A DNA stretch of 64,000 bases from Lycocorax pyrrhopterus obiensis. Taxonomy: Eukaryota; Chordata; Aves; Passeriformes; Paradisaeidae. Of this stretch, positions 34,531-48,350 are shown piece after piece. How positions within the stretch are numbered: position 1 is the first letter of the stretch; every line of letters begins with the position of its first letter. A program made the position numbers and the translations under genes. The DNA lies in assembly GCA_014706295.1 (NCBI GenBank), contig JACSVZ010000008.1:23130370-23194369 (forward strand). The letters are read 5' to 3'. Below the pieces are notes generated by a model. The model was not told the DNA's origin, did not search any database, and saw nothing but the letters and a program-made list of their open reading frames with translations.

Positions 34531-34944
34531 AGAGACCACAAGACTTTGGGCCCCAGTCACTTCTGATACCCTTATTTACTCATGCTGCTTGTTGGTGGCC
34601 TTCAAGACTGGAAGGAGACCTCACCCTGGACCCTATCCCTCTCTGCTTCCCACCACCTGCATTCCTCGATTCTCACCTTCTGACAGCCAGAAACACATCC
34701 CTCTTTGCAGCAAAAACCGAACTCAAGAATGCCAGAAGCAGGCAGTGCTGCTCTGTCTTTAATTCATGCACTGGATCTGCATGAGAAGAGGTCTCCAAAT
34801 AATTTATGAAGGTGGACTCACCTTGGTGAGTCAGCGACAGCACCAGAACTCTACTAAAGCCCTCACATTCTTGTTGGGAGTCTCTGTGCCAGCCCAAAGC
34901 CAAAACTCATAGGATCGGGTTATTCATGGGTGTCAGTCTCTTCT

Positions 34945-35216
34945 CCCAAACAGCAAATGACAAGACAAGAGGAAACAGGCTGTGCAAGGGGAGGTTTAGA
35001 TTGGGAAAAATTTCTTCACAGAAAGGGTTGTCAAGCATTGGAACAGGCTGCCCAGGGCAGTGGCTGAGTGACCATCACCAGAGGTATTTAAAAGACGTAG
35101 GTGTGGCCCTTACAGACATGGTTTAGTGGTGGACTTGGCAGTGATAGATTAATGGTTGGGCTCAATGATCTCAAGGTTCGTTTTCAACCTACACAATTCT
35201 ATGATTCTATGATCTT
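34945..35216 (+). mobile_element. CR1 LINE 3' end (relatively young copy)
   Basis: The sequence follows the CR1 3' tail consensus from memory of the family: GACAAGAGGAAACAGGC, GGAGGTTTAGATTGG, AAAGGGTTGTCAAGCATTGG, AACAGGCTGCCCAGGG, GAGGTATTTAAAAGACGTAG and ACATGGTTTAGTGGTGGACT. It ends in the 8-bp tail repeats ATTCTATG ATTCTATG AT. It is a 5'-truncated, non-autonomous fragment on the + strand with a few substitutions and no open reading frame. This is the clearest evidence for an avian or related reptilian genome. Confidence 0.95.
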
Positions 35217-35539
35217 AAATAATGTATCAGACAGAGCCGAAGTGGAGATTTTGGAGGACTTTGTCTCCAAGTGTGACTGAACAAAACCTTTTGCCCATGG
35301 GGAGAGGAAAGGGTACATCACAGGCAGCCTAATCAGCTTGGATCTGTGAGAGCAGTCACCATATTTCTAGGGAGGGCTCTTGTCTTTCCCTTTATGGCTG
35401 TTATCTCAGGGCCCTTTCTAAGCATCCATCTGATACCAGGGAGGGAATCCTCTCCACCTCTTCCCCTGTGCTCAGCATCTCCCTTGCAACTTCTCCAAGA
35501 TTCTTTGGTTTGATTTCCAAGTTCTGACACAGCCATTAG

Positions 35540-35860
35540 TTACAAAGAGCAATTAGTTTGGTTGTTGTCGTTAAGTCATTTTTTAAATGGCTCCAGGCAG
35601 CATCAGAGAACAAAGAAACAAAATACCCATGAAAAGAGTTAATCACAAATTACTAATTATTTCCCCCCTCCCTCTGCGCTCTTTCCTCCCCAAATCATGA
35701 AATATTATCCCCATGAAGAAAGGAAAAGGTCTGTCCGTTTGTGAGCCCTTCACGGATTTTATACACCTAATTCATCAAACGAGAAACACTTCCTGATCGT
35801 CCAGGATTATTTTGAGAGGTGAGCTTGTGACCCCCGACCTCGCTGCCGAGAGCCACGGCG
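35540..35860. promoter_or_regulatory. Candidate conserved element
   Basis: CAATTAG near 35551 and TTAATCACAAATTAC with TAATTA (35639-35659) are followed by AATCATGAAATATTATCC, GATTTTATACACCTAATTC and GATCGTCCAGGATTATTTTG. CpGs reappear toward 35840. Repeat-free and non-coding. Confidence 0.45.
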
Positions 35861-37257
35861 AAGGGCAAAGGCTCTGATTTACGTGTCCCGAGATGCAGCC
35901 CCGGGCTGCGAGGTGGGGAACAGTGGAGCCTCACTGGCTCAGGGAATGAGCCCTGATACCCCGGTGAGGGGCAGCCGCTGAGCTGGGCCCTTCATGTGGA
36001 GAGATCCCGTGACTCCAAGTGTTTCTGAACCCATTCGGATTTTATGGGGCTGCTGATTTCAAACAGGCCGAGCTCTTTGAACAAGGCACTGTGCATGCCA
36101 TTTGGAGGTTTGTATTTATTTACCGTGAGGTCTTTTATTCCTCTTTCCAGACAAAATGTATGTGCCAGAAAACAGGTCTTTATCTCAAAAGAGTGCTACC
36201 AGAGACACAATCTGGAAGCAGTGGGAGTCTGGGCTCACACAAATTTTATTCGAAAGGAAAATTTAGGGGGTGATGAAAGCTGCTGAGTCCAAGCCATGGA
36301 GACACCCATTGCTCCCAGGTCTACATCCACTGGGACATGCTTGTTAAAGGTCCCAATTTGCTCAGAGTCAAGGCGGCAGACCTGGAGAAAGTATTGCTGA
36401 AAAAAATGACTCTTGCAAATGCCAAATTCCATTTTCTCCATTCTGCCTGTTCCATAGTACCAAGTATCTACAGTTCCACTGGCGATAGAACTTTGGCTGG
36501 GCTAGGGCAAAAACTGCTGTTGAGGAATCTAAATGCATAAAACTTCTGTTTCAGATGCCCATATGCCTCTGTCACCCTTTATCTTTGACCATCAGCAAAA
36601 CAAGTGTGTTCATATCCCCAACTCCACACCAGAGCTTCTCTCTGGGCCTTGAAGATGTTCAGCATTCAGCTGCAGATACATCTAAGTACCAAAGGCGTCT
36701 TTATAAACAGGCAACGGTAAAATCAAGCATCTCCAAAAGATATGACTTCCAAATCTGTACCAGCAGCCAACACAAAGCAGAAGGCAGCAGTAACGCTGGG
36801 ACCTCTCTGCAGCAGAAGGCTTGAATATATCTGCTGGCTGGCAGGTATGTAAATCTCCACCTCTCAATATATTTGCAGCCTTTAGGGATGGCTCCATTCC
36901 CAGAGACATTCTGAACTGCACCAACATCACTTCAACAGGCTCAGATTTTGCCCTTTGCATGGTTAAAACCCTTTGACCGTTTCTGTATGCATTCAGAAGC
37001 ACATCCTATTTTGCATGAAAATGAAGCTATTTGTCTAACAAAGATAAATAAATAAACCCCAGTCTCCCAGGCCAAGGAGGGGAGTTTGGGAGAAGCGTGC
37101 TTTGGAGGTAACTTTTTTTCCAGGACAGAAAAAGCCCATCCTGTTTGCCTAAAAGCTGAAAGTGATGCAAAAGGGGACCATAAGGGAGTATGAAAATGCA
37201 TTTGAATCAATAGGATAAAGTTAACAGGATCAGAAATAAATAGAATGAATGAAATAG

Positions 37258-37289
37258 GATAAAAATGCCAGAGGAGATAAAAATGCCAG
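37258..37289 (+). repeat. Duplicated 15-bp unit
   Basis: GATAAAAATGCCAGA occurs at 37258-37272 and 37275-37289. It lies in an AT-rich stretch with further GGATAAA/GGATCAGAAATAAA variants upstream (37213-37260), suggesting local slippage. Confidence 0.85.
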
Positions 37290-40200
37290 ACTTAACATCG
37301 CCTCAGAAATCACTGCTGAAGGAGCAGCAGGGCCAAGTTCATCCTGGGTGTAATTCCCTTGGCTGTTTCCTCCTGCCATTTTAAGGCTTGGTGGATTTAG
37401 GAGCTTTGGGTTGTTGGGTTTTTTTCTTCCCTGTCAATGATGTCTCAATTCAAATAATGTGTGACATTCTTGGGTTTGCTCCACGCCTGCCTGGCACAGC
37501 TTAGGGTCTGGCTTCTATAAATGGCAGCTTCCCATGACCCAGCAGCTCTGCTCTGGCTACTGGAGCATCCAGAAGGGTGCCTACATGTGAATTTGGGTGA
37601 TGAATTTAAAGCAGCCATATTTGCAAACCAGTTTTTATGCTTACGTAACAGATTCCATTCTGATTCAACAAGCATGCTGGCAGCCAGGCTTTGCTCCAAA
37701 TGTGTTTAAATCTCTCTGGCTTTCAAGGAGTTTATGCTTGTGCTTTAAGTAAAGCAGGTGTTTTGTGGATTGAGTCCTGCATCCTTTTCACAGAGGCACC
37801 ATCTTCCCATGGTCTCTTGAAGGCAGCAGTGAGAGGCTTTAGAAGAGATACTTGGGTATTTTCTGGTTGTTTTGCCCAACAGCTCCCTACTGTGCCACAG
37901 CACAGCGTACTCCAGCAGCTCCCCCAGGGTGCCTCAGTCCCACACAAATCACACAACTTGCTACACCACCGAAAATATAAAAAGAAAGGAAATTTAAATA
38001 TGACGAAAAGCATCTTTTCTCCATACTGGTTCCCAAGGCACCTCGTGAGCAGGTGTAAATTCTGCATCTCAGCAAAACCATGGACCTGATCCTTTTTCTG
38101 TTTTATAGAAGGAGAGAGGTGCCCCTTCAGAAAGCAGCAGTCCCACATAAGCCTCATTCATAGGTGAGTGAGCGGAGGGACCCCAGCTCCTGGAGCAACC
38201 CGTGCAGGTACCTGCTGGGATCCCCTCACTGGGTCATGACACTGAAGCTCACATTCCCATCATTGCAAAAACAGACAGGGAAGCCCCCAGCAACAAAGCT
38301 GCATCAAACACCGTGTTGGAAATGTGATGCCCTTGGATGTGGCAGTGCCCTATAGCCCCATGTCTCATAGCACCTGGCTCATTCACAGTGCTGCTCTGGG
38401 ACCAGCCCTTCATCCCACCACCTTGGCTTTCCAACCCAGCTCCCAGTCCCAGGCTGCATTTTGCTTAGTTTAGGAGACTTGAGTGCACCAGGCAAGGTGG
38501 CTGCAGGCCATCAGCTAAAATAGCTGCTTGTCATCATCTCCTTTGTGTGGGCTTCGGACTGACAGGACCTGTCCCCGCTCCCTTTGAGACCCTTCTACAC
38601 CCAGCCTCTGAAGGTCTGACTGACCCCCTTTCCTTTGCTATCTGTCCTGGTTATTTTCACCCTGTGCCTTTTTGGGGTCTTTTTCTCTGTTCCTTATTGT
38701 CCCCTTTCCCCCTCCATGGATGCTCTTCCTCCCATCCTGGGCAGAGTAGACTCCAGAATGGCCCTGCTGTGATTTAGGGTGTCATTCAATCCACTGCTGT
38801 GTTTACCTGCTCTGGCATGGTGGGATGTGCTGGTGACTGTGGGCCTCAGTCTGTGGGACCAAGCTGGGACCATGTCACACCTTGGCAGGAGACAGCTCAG
38901 GGGGTGCTCCTCTTCAGCATCCTCCCCCTGAAGTACCCACCCTCTCACACCGTGGGGCAGGTGAATCATGTGAACCTCACCAGAGTCATGTGGCTGCACC
39001 AGAGAGAGATGATCAGAGGGATGATCAAAGGAGACACGACAAGCTGCCCCAGGCTGTGCTGTGGATTCCCTTCACAGCAGGTTGCCCCCAGAGTTGGGTA
39101 GCCAGTGCAACCCAGAGAACTCTGACAGCACAAACAATTCCTCCCGGGTCAAGGACCTGGCACAGTGCAGGGTATCACTTAACTCCCAGACGTGGATGGC
39201 ACAAGCTGGGGGCGTTTGACTGATCTCAGTGGGCTGGACCCCTTCCCAAGGAGCACAGAGCTCCTGAGCTCAGCCACTGCTGGGAACAGCATAGGGAAAC
39301 ACAGCAAGGCAATGACTGGCCCTGGTGCTGACTGTGCCCTGATGTCTTATGCCCCAGACTGTGGTACAGGCAAAGTCAGGGTGTCAGGGCTGTCCTCCAC
39401 CACAGGCCTTGGGGGATGATCTTCCCACCAGGAAGGTTGTTAAGCTTGCAGGAGGGAGATGCTTTTCCTGAAACAGTTACTTTGATGCTGTCTGCATCTG
39501 TAAAATCAAGATTCTGTCGCTCCAGGGGTTAAATTAAGCAGTGCTGGCATGAAAGAGCAGCTCATGCTGGAGCATCATGCACAGCAGTGGCCTTCTGCAG
39601 ATGGGTGACTCATGCTTCACAGCAAGGACAGCACCCCAACCTTGCCTTGCATCCTCTGAGCAGGGCTGATGCGCACCCTGCTGTGTGGCTGGGCTGCACC
39701 TTACAGTGGGGAAGCTCTCTGGCCTTAAGGAGTTCCTTTTCCAAAAGAAGCAAAGTCCAGGCATGCAAGCTCTTACAGGTGAGAGACTGGGGCTAGAGGC
39801 CAGGCTGGCATCCAGCCCCCCACCATGGCAGGGTCCTGCCCCAGCCCTCACCAGCTGAACTGGCTCTGACCTGAATCAGGAGAGAGGATCCAAGCCCAGC
39901 TGATATGGATGGATTGAAAGGGAGAGATGTCACTTCCTAGAGCTCTTGAAAGGGGTGAATGTCAAACATGGGCTCATTAACAACACCACGCTGCTGCCCC
40001 CTCAAAACTCAGTGTGCAGGAGCACTTCCTTTGCAGGTCTGGGAGGGCCGAATTCGGCACTCAGGAGGTTTGGAAGGGAATCAGGCACAGTGGTCTGTGA
40101 TCACACATCAAGCAAAGCTCAAGACTTGTGCTGCTGTCTTCTCCCACAGCAGGGAGATGGACACCAGCAGACTCTATCAGTGTCATCAGGTCACTCTATT

Positions 40201-40490
40201 TCCAGTTAGAAATGAGTTGTTACACTGAAAATAATTGACCCTTAATGCCAGCTGCAGGGACCAGAGCATGCATTGCCACGAGGTTATGCTCCTTCCAATC
40301 CATCTGCTGTCCTTGTGTTGAGCACAGATGTCTCTTCTTCTACCCCAGCCCCCAGCTCTCCTCTCAGCGTTCAGAGCCACCCTGGCTCCTGGGATGTGCG
40401 TTTAGCCTTTCCCTTCTCCCACCACCTTCACTTCTCCACAAAGATGAGCCAGGTCAGGGATGGCTGATACATCATCACCAGTCCCTCTGG

Positions 40491-40537
40491 TGTAATCCAG
40501 GAGGGACCTGTAATCCCTGTAATCCAGGAGGGACCTG
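40491..40537 (+). repeat. Two exact 20-bp copies at 27-bp spacing
   Basis: TGTAATCCAGGAGGGACCTG occurs at 40491-40510 and again at 40518-40537, separated by TAATCCC, which itself repeats part of the unit. This is a minor tandem duplication of recent origin, because the copies are identical. Confidence 0.9.
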
Positions 40538-43500
40538 AGAGAAGACTTGGCTACCGAATATCCACTGGCTTCTTGGGACATCACTCATGTGAACTTCACA
40601 AAGGTGACATTCTTCTCACTTCATCTGAGCTATGGCTCTGGTGAAAGCATCAAGAGACCAGCATTTCCAGAGAGAGTTACTGACATTGACGGGGGATGCT
40701 GCTGCACTTTGAGGGTCCTTGTCACTGACTACTCCCCACTTGTGAGCCTTAGCAGGTTGGGAGATTTGCTTTCTCTCTGTCCTAGATCTTCCCAAAAGGA
40801 GCTACCCCATCCCAGTAATTCAGCCATGTGTTTTGGTGAAAATAAATGGTCAAGCAAATGGTGCAGTGATACAGTGGTATAAATGGGCTGGAGCAAACTA
40901 ATTCCTTTCTTAGACTCTGATCTGCTCGCTGGCCTTGGCAGGGCCGTTTCCCACCGCAGTGCCTCTGTTTCTCCTCTGCTTCTCTGCCTCATTTATGCAG
41001 CCACAGCTTCCTTAGAGAGAAGCAAGAACAGGGGACGATTTGGGCTGGGATATCTGCTACCTCAGCAATGGCAGTAACTGTGGCTGTTGCTGCACACAGG
41101 CTTTCCTCCACCCTGCAGGTGCTAAAGCTCTCCCTGCCCACCCACATCCAGCCAACATAGGTTGGATACTGAGCCCATTCAGGACCTCAGTAGGAGTCTG
41201 CTAGACGCTTTTGTGGATCTCTGAGCATGGACTTGCTGGCGGGCATGGAAAGCCACAGCAAGAAGGTGGAGGCAGGGTGTGCAGACGTAAAGCGGCTGCT
41301 GCTGGCATGCGGCATGGCAAACAGCTGTCTGCCCCAGCAATAGCTCTCTGTAGCTTTCAGGGAAGGGAAGTCTCAAAGCTGTGAAAAGGAAGGAACTGGA
41401 AAGCAACACTGGAGAAGCCAGAATTATTTTAAGCCCATGGAAATCTCCTCATAGCCATAGCAGTGTCCTGTTGTGCCCAGCATTTTCAGGGAGGAGGCAG
41501 TAGCTCAGCAGTGTTCCCACCCCCCTCCCTGCCTTCCCCTTCTGGCAAAGCTGTGCAAGCCCACGTAGACAGGGAACGGGCAGCACAAGGCCGGGCTGGC
41601 AGCAGGGGGCAGGGAGCAGGCAGGTGGGCTGTTCAGGCCTGTGCAGGTGCAGGGCTATACAGAAAATGCATCTGCCATGCTCGCCTCCCACCCTCTGGGC
41701 TATCTCATATGCTGGTCCCATCTTCCCACATGTCTGCTGCCTGTTTTTCCTCAGTGCCTTTCCTCGATGGGCACACCCAACTGAGGCTCAGCAATGCATT
41801 GCCATTTCCACCTGCACTGGTGTTGCAGCAGGCACAAGGCAGCCTGGCTGCCAGCCTGGGCAGGGCTTCCCAGTGCAGATCAGGTAGCAGGACCAGGGAT
41901 AAACCTTGGGCACAACACACTGCAAAATTGACGCTGGCCTGCTACAGCAGAAGAAGGAAAGGCTGATTTACGCCCCCACCATCTCCACGCTGCTTGGCTC
42001 CAGCAGAGCTGATGTGCTGGTTTTGCCTGTACTGGGCCCATTGCGGTGCAAGATCCTGCCAAAGTGTGAGAGGGATGTGCGGTGGAAAGCGTATCAGGGG
42101 TGGAATTGTCTACACGCAAATGCTCAACTTTATGTACTTTTAACTAGAGGTGTAACAGATGGTTGCATTTCGGTCCAAGCAGCGGAGAGCCATGCCCATT
42201 CCGGCTGGAGCCAATCAATCCCGCCACTCTGGGGAAAACGGCAAGCTGGGTTTGGAAGCACGGCTGCCAGCAATCCAGAGGAAGGCTTTGCACAAGCAAA
42301 CATGGGCCGCTGCCATGCAAAACCAGGGAAACAGGATTAAAGAGACGTCGAGACAGACAGCAGAGCACGGTGCCGATGCCCTGGGCTGTTCCCAGAGCAA
42401 ATGGTAGGAGACACAGCAAGCAGCCAGGGCTCAGCAAATGCACATTAGCCCAACCCTCCAACAGGGAGGGAAAAAAAAAGAACCTTCCTGGGGAGGGTAT
42501 AGAAGTTTTATGGGATGAGGAGGGATCTGCTCCCATGCAGTGATGCCATGGTAAGGGGCTGCCTGCAATGCTCTGCCTGCTCATGACACTCCACCCAATA
42601 CCCTCGTCTGTCTCCACAGCCCAGAGTTGTTTCTGCATGGGATGGGGAGAGCCCCCCACTGCCACAACTCCTGCTCTTCATGGCCCCACAGCCAGGGCAA
42701 CATCCCTCCTCTGAACTCAGTTACCAGTGGGGATTGGACATGTAGGTCTGCAAATCCCACCTGGCTCTGCTCCATGAGGGAGCCCAGAGCAACACAGCTC
42801 GGGGTTCAGGAGAAGGACGAGCCCTGCAGTGGGAAGTTGGCCTCCCCCAGTACAACCCACACCAGGAGACCAGCATGGATGGGGCTGAGGCAGCTCCTAC
42901 CACAAGCCCCACAAGGGATATTCGTCACTCATTTCTGGGCAGGTTTTGGACTGATGGAAAGGAATACAGTAGTATAGAGCTGTCTCAGGTGGACTATTTG
43001 AGGGGTGCAGTTTAAGGTCTGGGGTATAAGGAGGTAGGTGATGGAGAAAGATTATCCAGTGCTGGCTATGGGAAACTGAACTGGGAGATTACAATGAGGA
43101 GAAGTTTTCAGCGTAACAGCCTTCAAGATAACCAAGAGCTGGAGAAAGAGCACAAAAGGAAAACCAGTATCATCACCTCTTTGTGTCTCAGGGTCCTCAC
43201 CACCTAAAGCAATGGCAGATCACTTGCTGGGAAAAGTGCTGTATTTCCCACAAATCCCAATACAATCGATTACCATCACAGGATGAAGGGCTGGATAAGC
43301 ACATGGGTTCTTCCAGCTCTTCCAGACCTGCATTGTGGGGTAAAACATCGCACCACATTTTTGCCTCCAGAGCATGCAGATTTGCTCTCTTCATTCTTCA
43401 CTCTTCATCAACAAGGAGCACTTGAAATACAGCTGAACCCACAGTTCATTTGTGAGGTGCTCAGCAGAGAGATGGGGTTTGGAAGTCCCCTTGGGATGCA

Positions 43501-45354
43501 GCCTTGGGAGCTGTGTGTTACAGCACTGCAGATCATCAGATCAGGAACTGTAATGGGAGGTTGCAGGAAAGAAAGTGATTTTGTTTAATGGCTTCTGGAG
43601 ACTGAGGGATTTGGGAAAATCACTAGAACTCTGGATCCTGGCAGGAAACCCGTGCTCTGTTTCTGTGCAATCAACACTAAGCAGCCAAAAAAACGGGGAA
43701 GCAGGTTCAAAATCACAAGAGAATGCCTAAACCAATGAAAAAAAAGGTGGCTTATCCTTGTGCCTTGCCCTGGGTGGTTTGTTCTTAGCATTTGCTCACC
43801 TTCAAGGATATCTCTGTCACCACAAATCTCAGATGAGAAAACCCACATGTGCAAGTTGAACTGTCCCCAAGTGACATTTTGAGAAAAATGTTAAAAACTT
43901 GCAAAAATCCAGTGAAGCAGTGAGACTGGGTGACCCGAAGAGTGTGCCCAGCAGGGCAGTGGTCAGGGTTTAAGTCCTAGAGGACTGTCTAAACAGAGGG
44001 AGATACCTACAGCAAGGACATTTTGGTCCTTGCCCATCAGTGGCACCATTCACCAGTCCAGAAGTCGCATGCATATGATTGAGACAGAAACACATCCCAG
44101 CAAGGCAGCAGGGAGACGGCAGGCAGCCTTCTGCAATTAAAATGAAGTATTTCAAGCAAATCTGTCTCTTTCTTCACTCCTATCACATTGCAAAAGCCTC
44201 AGGAAGTTTCCCCAGGGGCTTCCTCCTCAGCCTGGCAGGGTTTGTGTCCCCCACAGTGCCATTGAGCCTTTCACATCACCCCCACAGGGCTGGTGGCTTT
44301 AACCTGTTTTAAAGACCTGTTTTCCTTCCCCTCTGCACCTCCTCATTCTCTCTCACAGTCACGTTCCCAGGTACCTCTCAGCAGATGTTTATGGTGATTT
44401 TGTAAAACATTTCCACATTCTCAAGCTTACCAAACTCTTTCTGTCTCACAGGTGCTCTTGTCTGGAGAGTGCTATGTCATGAAATGACTGCTGTGACAGC
44501 AGGCATGTCCTCCCCCAGCTCCTCTCCCTATCCAACAGTGCCATGTCTAGAGAAAAACCTTGCGAAGGCTGAGTACACTTGTCCTTACACTTCTGCTATA
44601 ACTTCCCAAAGCATGGTAATTTCATAGCAGGGCCAAAAAGTCCCTTGGATTTCATTTCACAGCTGCAAAGCCCTCCCAGCCCTGGGAACGTGGGGTACAC
44701 AAAGGCACCAGACCCTGGGTGGGCAAAGAACCAAACCCAGAACATTGCAGCCCGTGGTGGGGTCTGGCTGAGGGATAGTCTTTTGTCCAAACAGTGCTGT
44801 CTTGGTTGCTGCCAGTGGATGCTCTCTGTTCAGTGCAGTGATGCCCAGCTTAGGTTCATTCCAAGAGGGGATGTGTGAGCCCCAAACTCCTGGTCTGCTT
44901 TTTCCTGACTGCTCAGGAAGCTCTGGAGATTTTGGCTGACTGAGATGAGCTCCCTGCCCCACTATTTCTGTTCCACCACTGCAGCCCCAGTAGCCAGCCT
45001 TTCACATTGACAGCCGTCTTCCATCGTACATCAGCCAACCCCGTGTATCAGCCAAGAAACTTCCTCCAAGTCATCCTGGTGGTCCAACACTTTCCTCGGG
45101 TGTTTGCTCAACCAGGGGCACCACAGGCTGCCCCACTGCCCACCACACCATGAGTGTCATCCTCATTCCAAGGTGCATCTTGATTTTCCTTGGTCTTCTC
45201 CATTGAGTACTCAGTCCTGAATGACAGGAGGTTCACTTCTGCCACGCCAGCTCCATGCAGGCTGACAGGCTCTGCCAAAGAACTTCTGTGCTGTCAGACA
45301 GGCTGAGGAGTGGGTGAGCAGGGATTAAGTGTGTGCCACCTCTTCCTGAAAAAG

Positions 45355-45620
45355 TGCAAGAGGATGTGGAGTTATCAGGCGGCAGATTCATAACAAACAA
45401 AAGGAAGATCTTATCTGCATAGCTGGTAGATTAGCCATGAAACTCATTGCCCCGGGATATCATGGATGCCAAAAGATTATATGGGTAGAACATGTGGTTA
45501 GATGCATCCATGGAAGAACAATCTGTCTGGGGCTATAAGACATGAACATATCACTTCTGGCTCAGGACTCTCTGAACCTCATTCAGCTGAGGGTTGGGAA
45601 AGTATCCCTGGGAAGCATGA
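45355..45620 (+). mobile_element. Ancient CR1/L3-like LINE fragment
   Basis: The segment contains GGCGGCAGATTCATAACAAA, CAAAAGGAAG, GAAACTCATTGCCCCGGGAT, GGATGCCAAAAG and GATGCATCCATGGAAGAAC in that order. This matches the 3' region of old amniote CR1 families (wording such as 'aactcattgccacaggat ... ggccaaaag'). Heavy divergence and no tail repeats point to an insertion that predates the other copies. No coding capacity remains. Confidence 0.7.
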
Positions 45621-46609
45621 CATATATTTACTAATGTTTGTATGATGATAATAATATACGTAATTATATAATGCAGTTGGGTGTCTTGCTCTCTCAGGAT
45701 GACCATCATCAGCCAGCAATGGAGTCAGGATATGGGGCTAGGCAGAATTTCATTAAATCCTGTATGGCCTTCCTCAGCCTCTCGCATCCAGTGACTGTAT
45801 GGATCAGTGCCAGGCCAACTGCCGTTAGCACTCCTGCAAACACGTAACACGTCACTGAACTGCCTCATTGCTCTTCCAAAGGATAAAGTATCTGATTCTG
45901 AGAGGGTTCACAGACCCAGATCTGCATGTCAGATCCCTGCCTGTGCAAGCATGGTGGTAAGCTGTGTGTTTGACTGAGCTCTGGGTCTAAAGCCAGACTC
46001 TCTGAGTCAGTGTTGTCTTAGGTGTGGATGTCTGAGTCTTTCCTGGAAAGTTATCAATTAGGGAAAGACCTTTCTGAAAGGTCTTTCTGAAAATAGCTTT
46101 CTGTTTCTCAGCAACAGTTTCTTTAACATTGCTCATCTCTTCTCACCTGATGCAGTAACATTGACTTTTCATCACTATTTTGCATGATTCCCTGAGTACC
46201 CCCAGAAACACCACCATTTCCTGTGCTTTTGGTCCATGGAGAACCACCCCCATTCCTGGCGCAGCCAAGTGCCTTGACATGGAGGTCTCAAAAACTGCCC
46301 TGCTCCATGTCCATGAGCAAGCATAGATCCTCTGCCCCTGACCACCAGCTTGTAAAGCAGAATAAGCCTGGCTTATCTCACGCAGGCATTTTTGGGTGTG
46401 AATCAGCAGCTTGGGGACAGGAAAGCACCTTGCACTTGACACAAGGTTCAGGACACTCATCCAGGTTCAGAGAGCAACCATAACTGTGTTCCTATCAGTG
46501 TCCTTCCCCACCTGCCTTTGCCCTAACTCTGCCGAAACTCTTGCTTGGGAAAGAGACTGGGGATGGGGGCCAGATTTGACCCCTCCAATCTCAGGGGAAA
46601 GTTTTGAGG
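45621..46609. other. Intergenic, nothing recognised
   Basis: No gene recognised. A small tandem duplication (CTTTCTGAAAGGTCTTTCTG) lies around 46069-46093. Confidence 0.45.
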
Positions 46610-47060
46610 AGAAAAGGTAAAACTTATTTTCCATTCAAATACAACTAATATAAAACTAGGGAAGAACAATGCTGGAAATATGCTAAATAAGCAGAAATCT
46701 GGCTAAACAGAAGTTTTCCACAAGGCATCAGGAAATCTCTGAATTGCTATGAGTGCCTTATTTAGTGGTGTGTGTGCTTTTTGTCCACACAAGTTCCAGT
46801 CACTGCAGCCATCAAACATTTTTTAATAGGAGCATTAACTTAAGAACAGCTAACAGTAATATTCCTAGCTGTGTGGAAACAGCATTTTATTAAATGCTTC
46901 ACACAGATTTTGTATAATAAAGATGAATATATTATATCCTCTGCCTCCCCCAGAGTGAAACAATAATAGGAAAATAAAAAAAAAAAGCCAATAAAGTGAA
47001 ACATAAATAGAGCATAATGGGACTAGTAGCGAACTGAACTGACTATATAACATCTGCTAT
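46610..47060. promoter_or_regulatory. AT-rich candidate element
   Basis: A long AT-rich stretch with ACATTTTTTAATAGGAGC near 46818, AACAGTAATATTCC near 46853, GCATTTTATTAAATGC (near-palindrome, 46881-46896) and GTATAATAAAGATG near 46912. Could be conserved or simply AT-rich; no coding frame. Confidence 0.3.
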
Positions 47061-47849
47061 TGTTTGCCTGGCAAACGCAAACAAGGGGAGAAACCAAGAA
47101 AGATTTGAACAGCCCTAGCCTCTTTCCCCTCCGCTGCAAGGAAGCAGCACTGATATCCCAAGCAGATTACAGCTGACAGAACAGTACAAGGGCAACTTGC
47201 AAATTTGTGCTTAAACAAATGTGTGAGATTCCCTTCGCTTCTGTGCACGGAGCAATTTTCACAAGTCTTTTGATGCCAGACAGTTTATGTGTGAAAATAT
47301 TCCTGGGTCTGGTGAGTTCTCAATGCAAACATTCATTCATTTCAATGCTCAAATTTTGCCATGTGTTTGCCCCTCAGTATCCTCTGATTTCTGAAGATAC
47401 CCCATCAGCTGAGCTGAAACAAAGCCATGGGAGCTGAGCAACAAATCCTGCCAACTGAGGGGATACAGAAAGAACTGACATCTATGGGCAAAGCCTCAGC
47501 TGACTTCTATATATCATAACCAGGGAGCCTGTATCCATCACCTTTGGAGAAATCAGGATAACTAAGGGATCACACTGTGAGCAGAAGGGAGAAAAAGGAG
47601 GGATTTTTGCCAGGCAGCTCCTTTGCAGGTAGTGATCTGGCCAGCTCACAGGTGCAGTAAACCCAGGGCTCTGCATCTGCAAAAAATCCAGTCTGTGTTT
47701 GTCACCAAACTTAAATCATAGCCATCCTGACTGATAACAGAACTGGCTGGAAGCTGGGGGAAGGAAATAAGAGCTAAATGCCTATAAAAGTCATTTTCTC
47801 TTTTATTTGTTATCTTGCTTGTAATGATCACACCATGTTTCCTATCTAT

Positions 47850-48350
47850 TTTTACAGTAAGTTGTACTCTGGTCTCAAGAGGCCCCTGGATGACTTATTA
47901 TTAACAATGTCTTCTTATTATGGATGGTGATTTATTATCAGAATGATTCTATTTGTACTGGGTATGTTGTTCTGCTGCCAGCACAAGGCTGTTGCCATCT
48001 TCAGAGCAAAAGGTCATGTTCTTGCAGCACAGCATGCCCAGCTCCGCTAGGCTGAGCTGGTGAGTTTGCAGACTGCGCACGTGTACAGGGCAAAAGGACA
48101 AAGACCAAAGAGCAGAGAGGCCCTGGGGCTCCCACAACATTGCAACTGCCCCATAGCCATGGGGGGCACGGGTGATCTGCTGCTGGACTTCACGCCTCCT
48201 TACCCACTGCCTACACTCCTTGCATGTTATGAGGTCACCATTTAGGGATCTGTACACATGTCAATAAAAAATCGTATCTTCTATAATTTTTACATTGCAT
48301 TACCAGTCAACAAGTGTTTATTTAACGCTGTGAAATTAAAATCGTTTTTC
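47850..48350. promoter_or_regulatory. Candidate conserved elements flanking a plain stretch
   Basis: The left part has GACTTATTATTAACAATG near 47890 and GGTGATTTATTATCAG near 47926. The right part (48240-48350) has CACATGTCAATAAAAAATCG, TTTTTACATTGCATTACC and TTTATTTAACGCTG, with CpGs kept in an AT-rich setting. GTCAATAAAA resembles posterior HOX/CDX-type sites. Non-coding. Confidence 0.4.

Larger units (their letters stand above)
35861..45354. other. Long intergenic stretch with minor repeats
   Basis: About 9.5 kb without any recognisable exon, RNA gene or clear mobile element. Only small duplications (37258-37289, 40491-40537) stand out. A possible degraded CR1 piece near 43020-43340 was not secure enough to call. 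Confidence 0.45.

Noticed and set aside
43020..43340. Possible further CR1 fragment
   Set aside because: Only scattered short phrases resemble CR1, in no convincing order.
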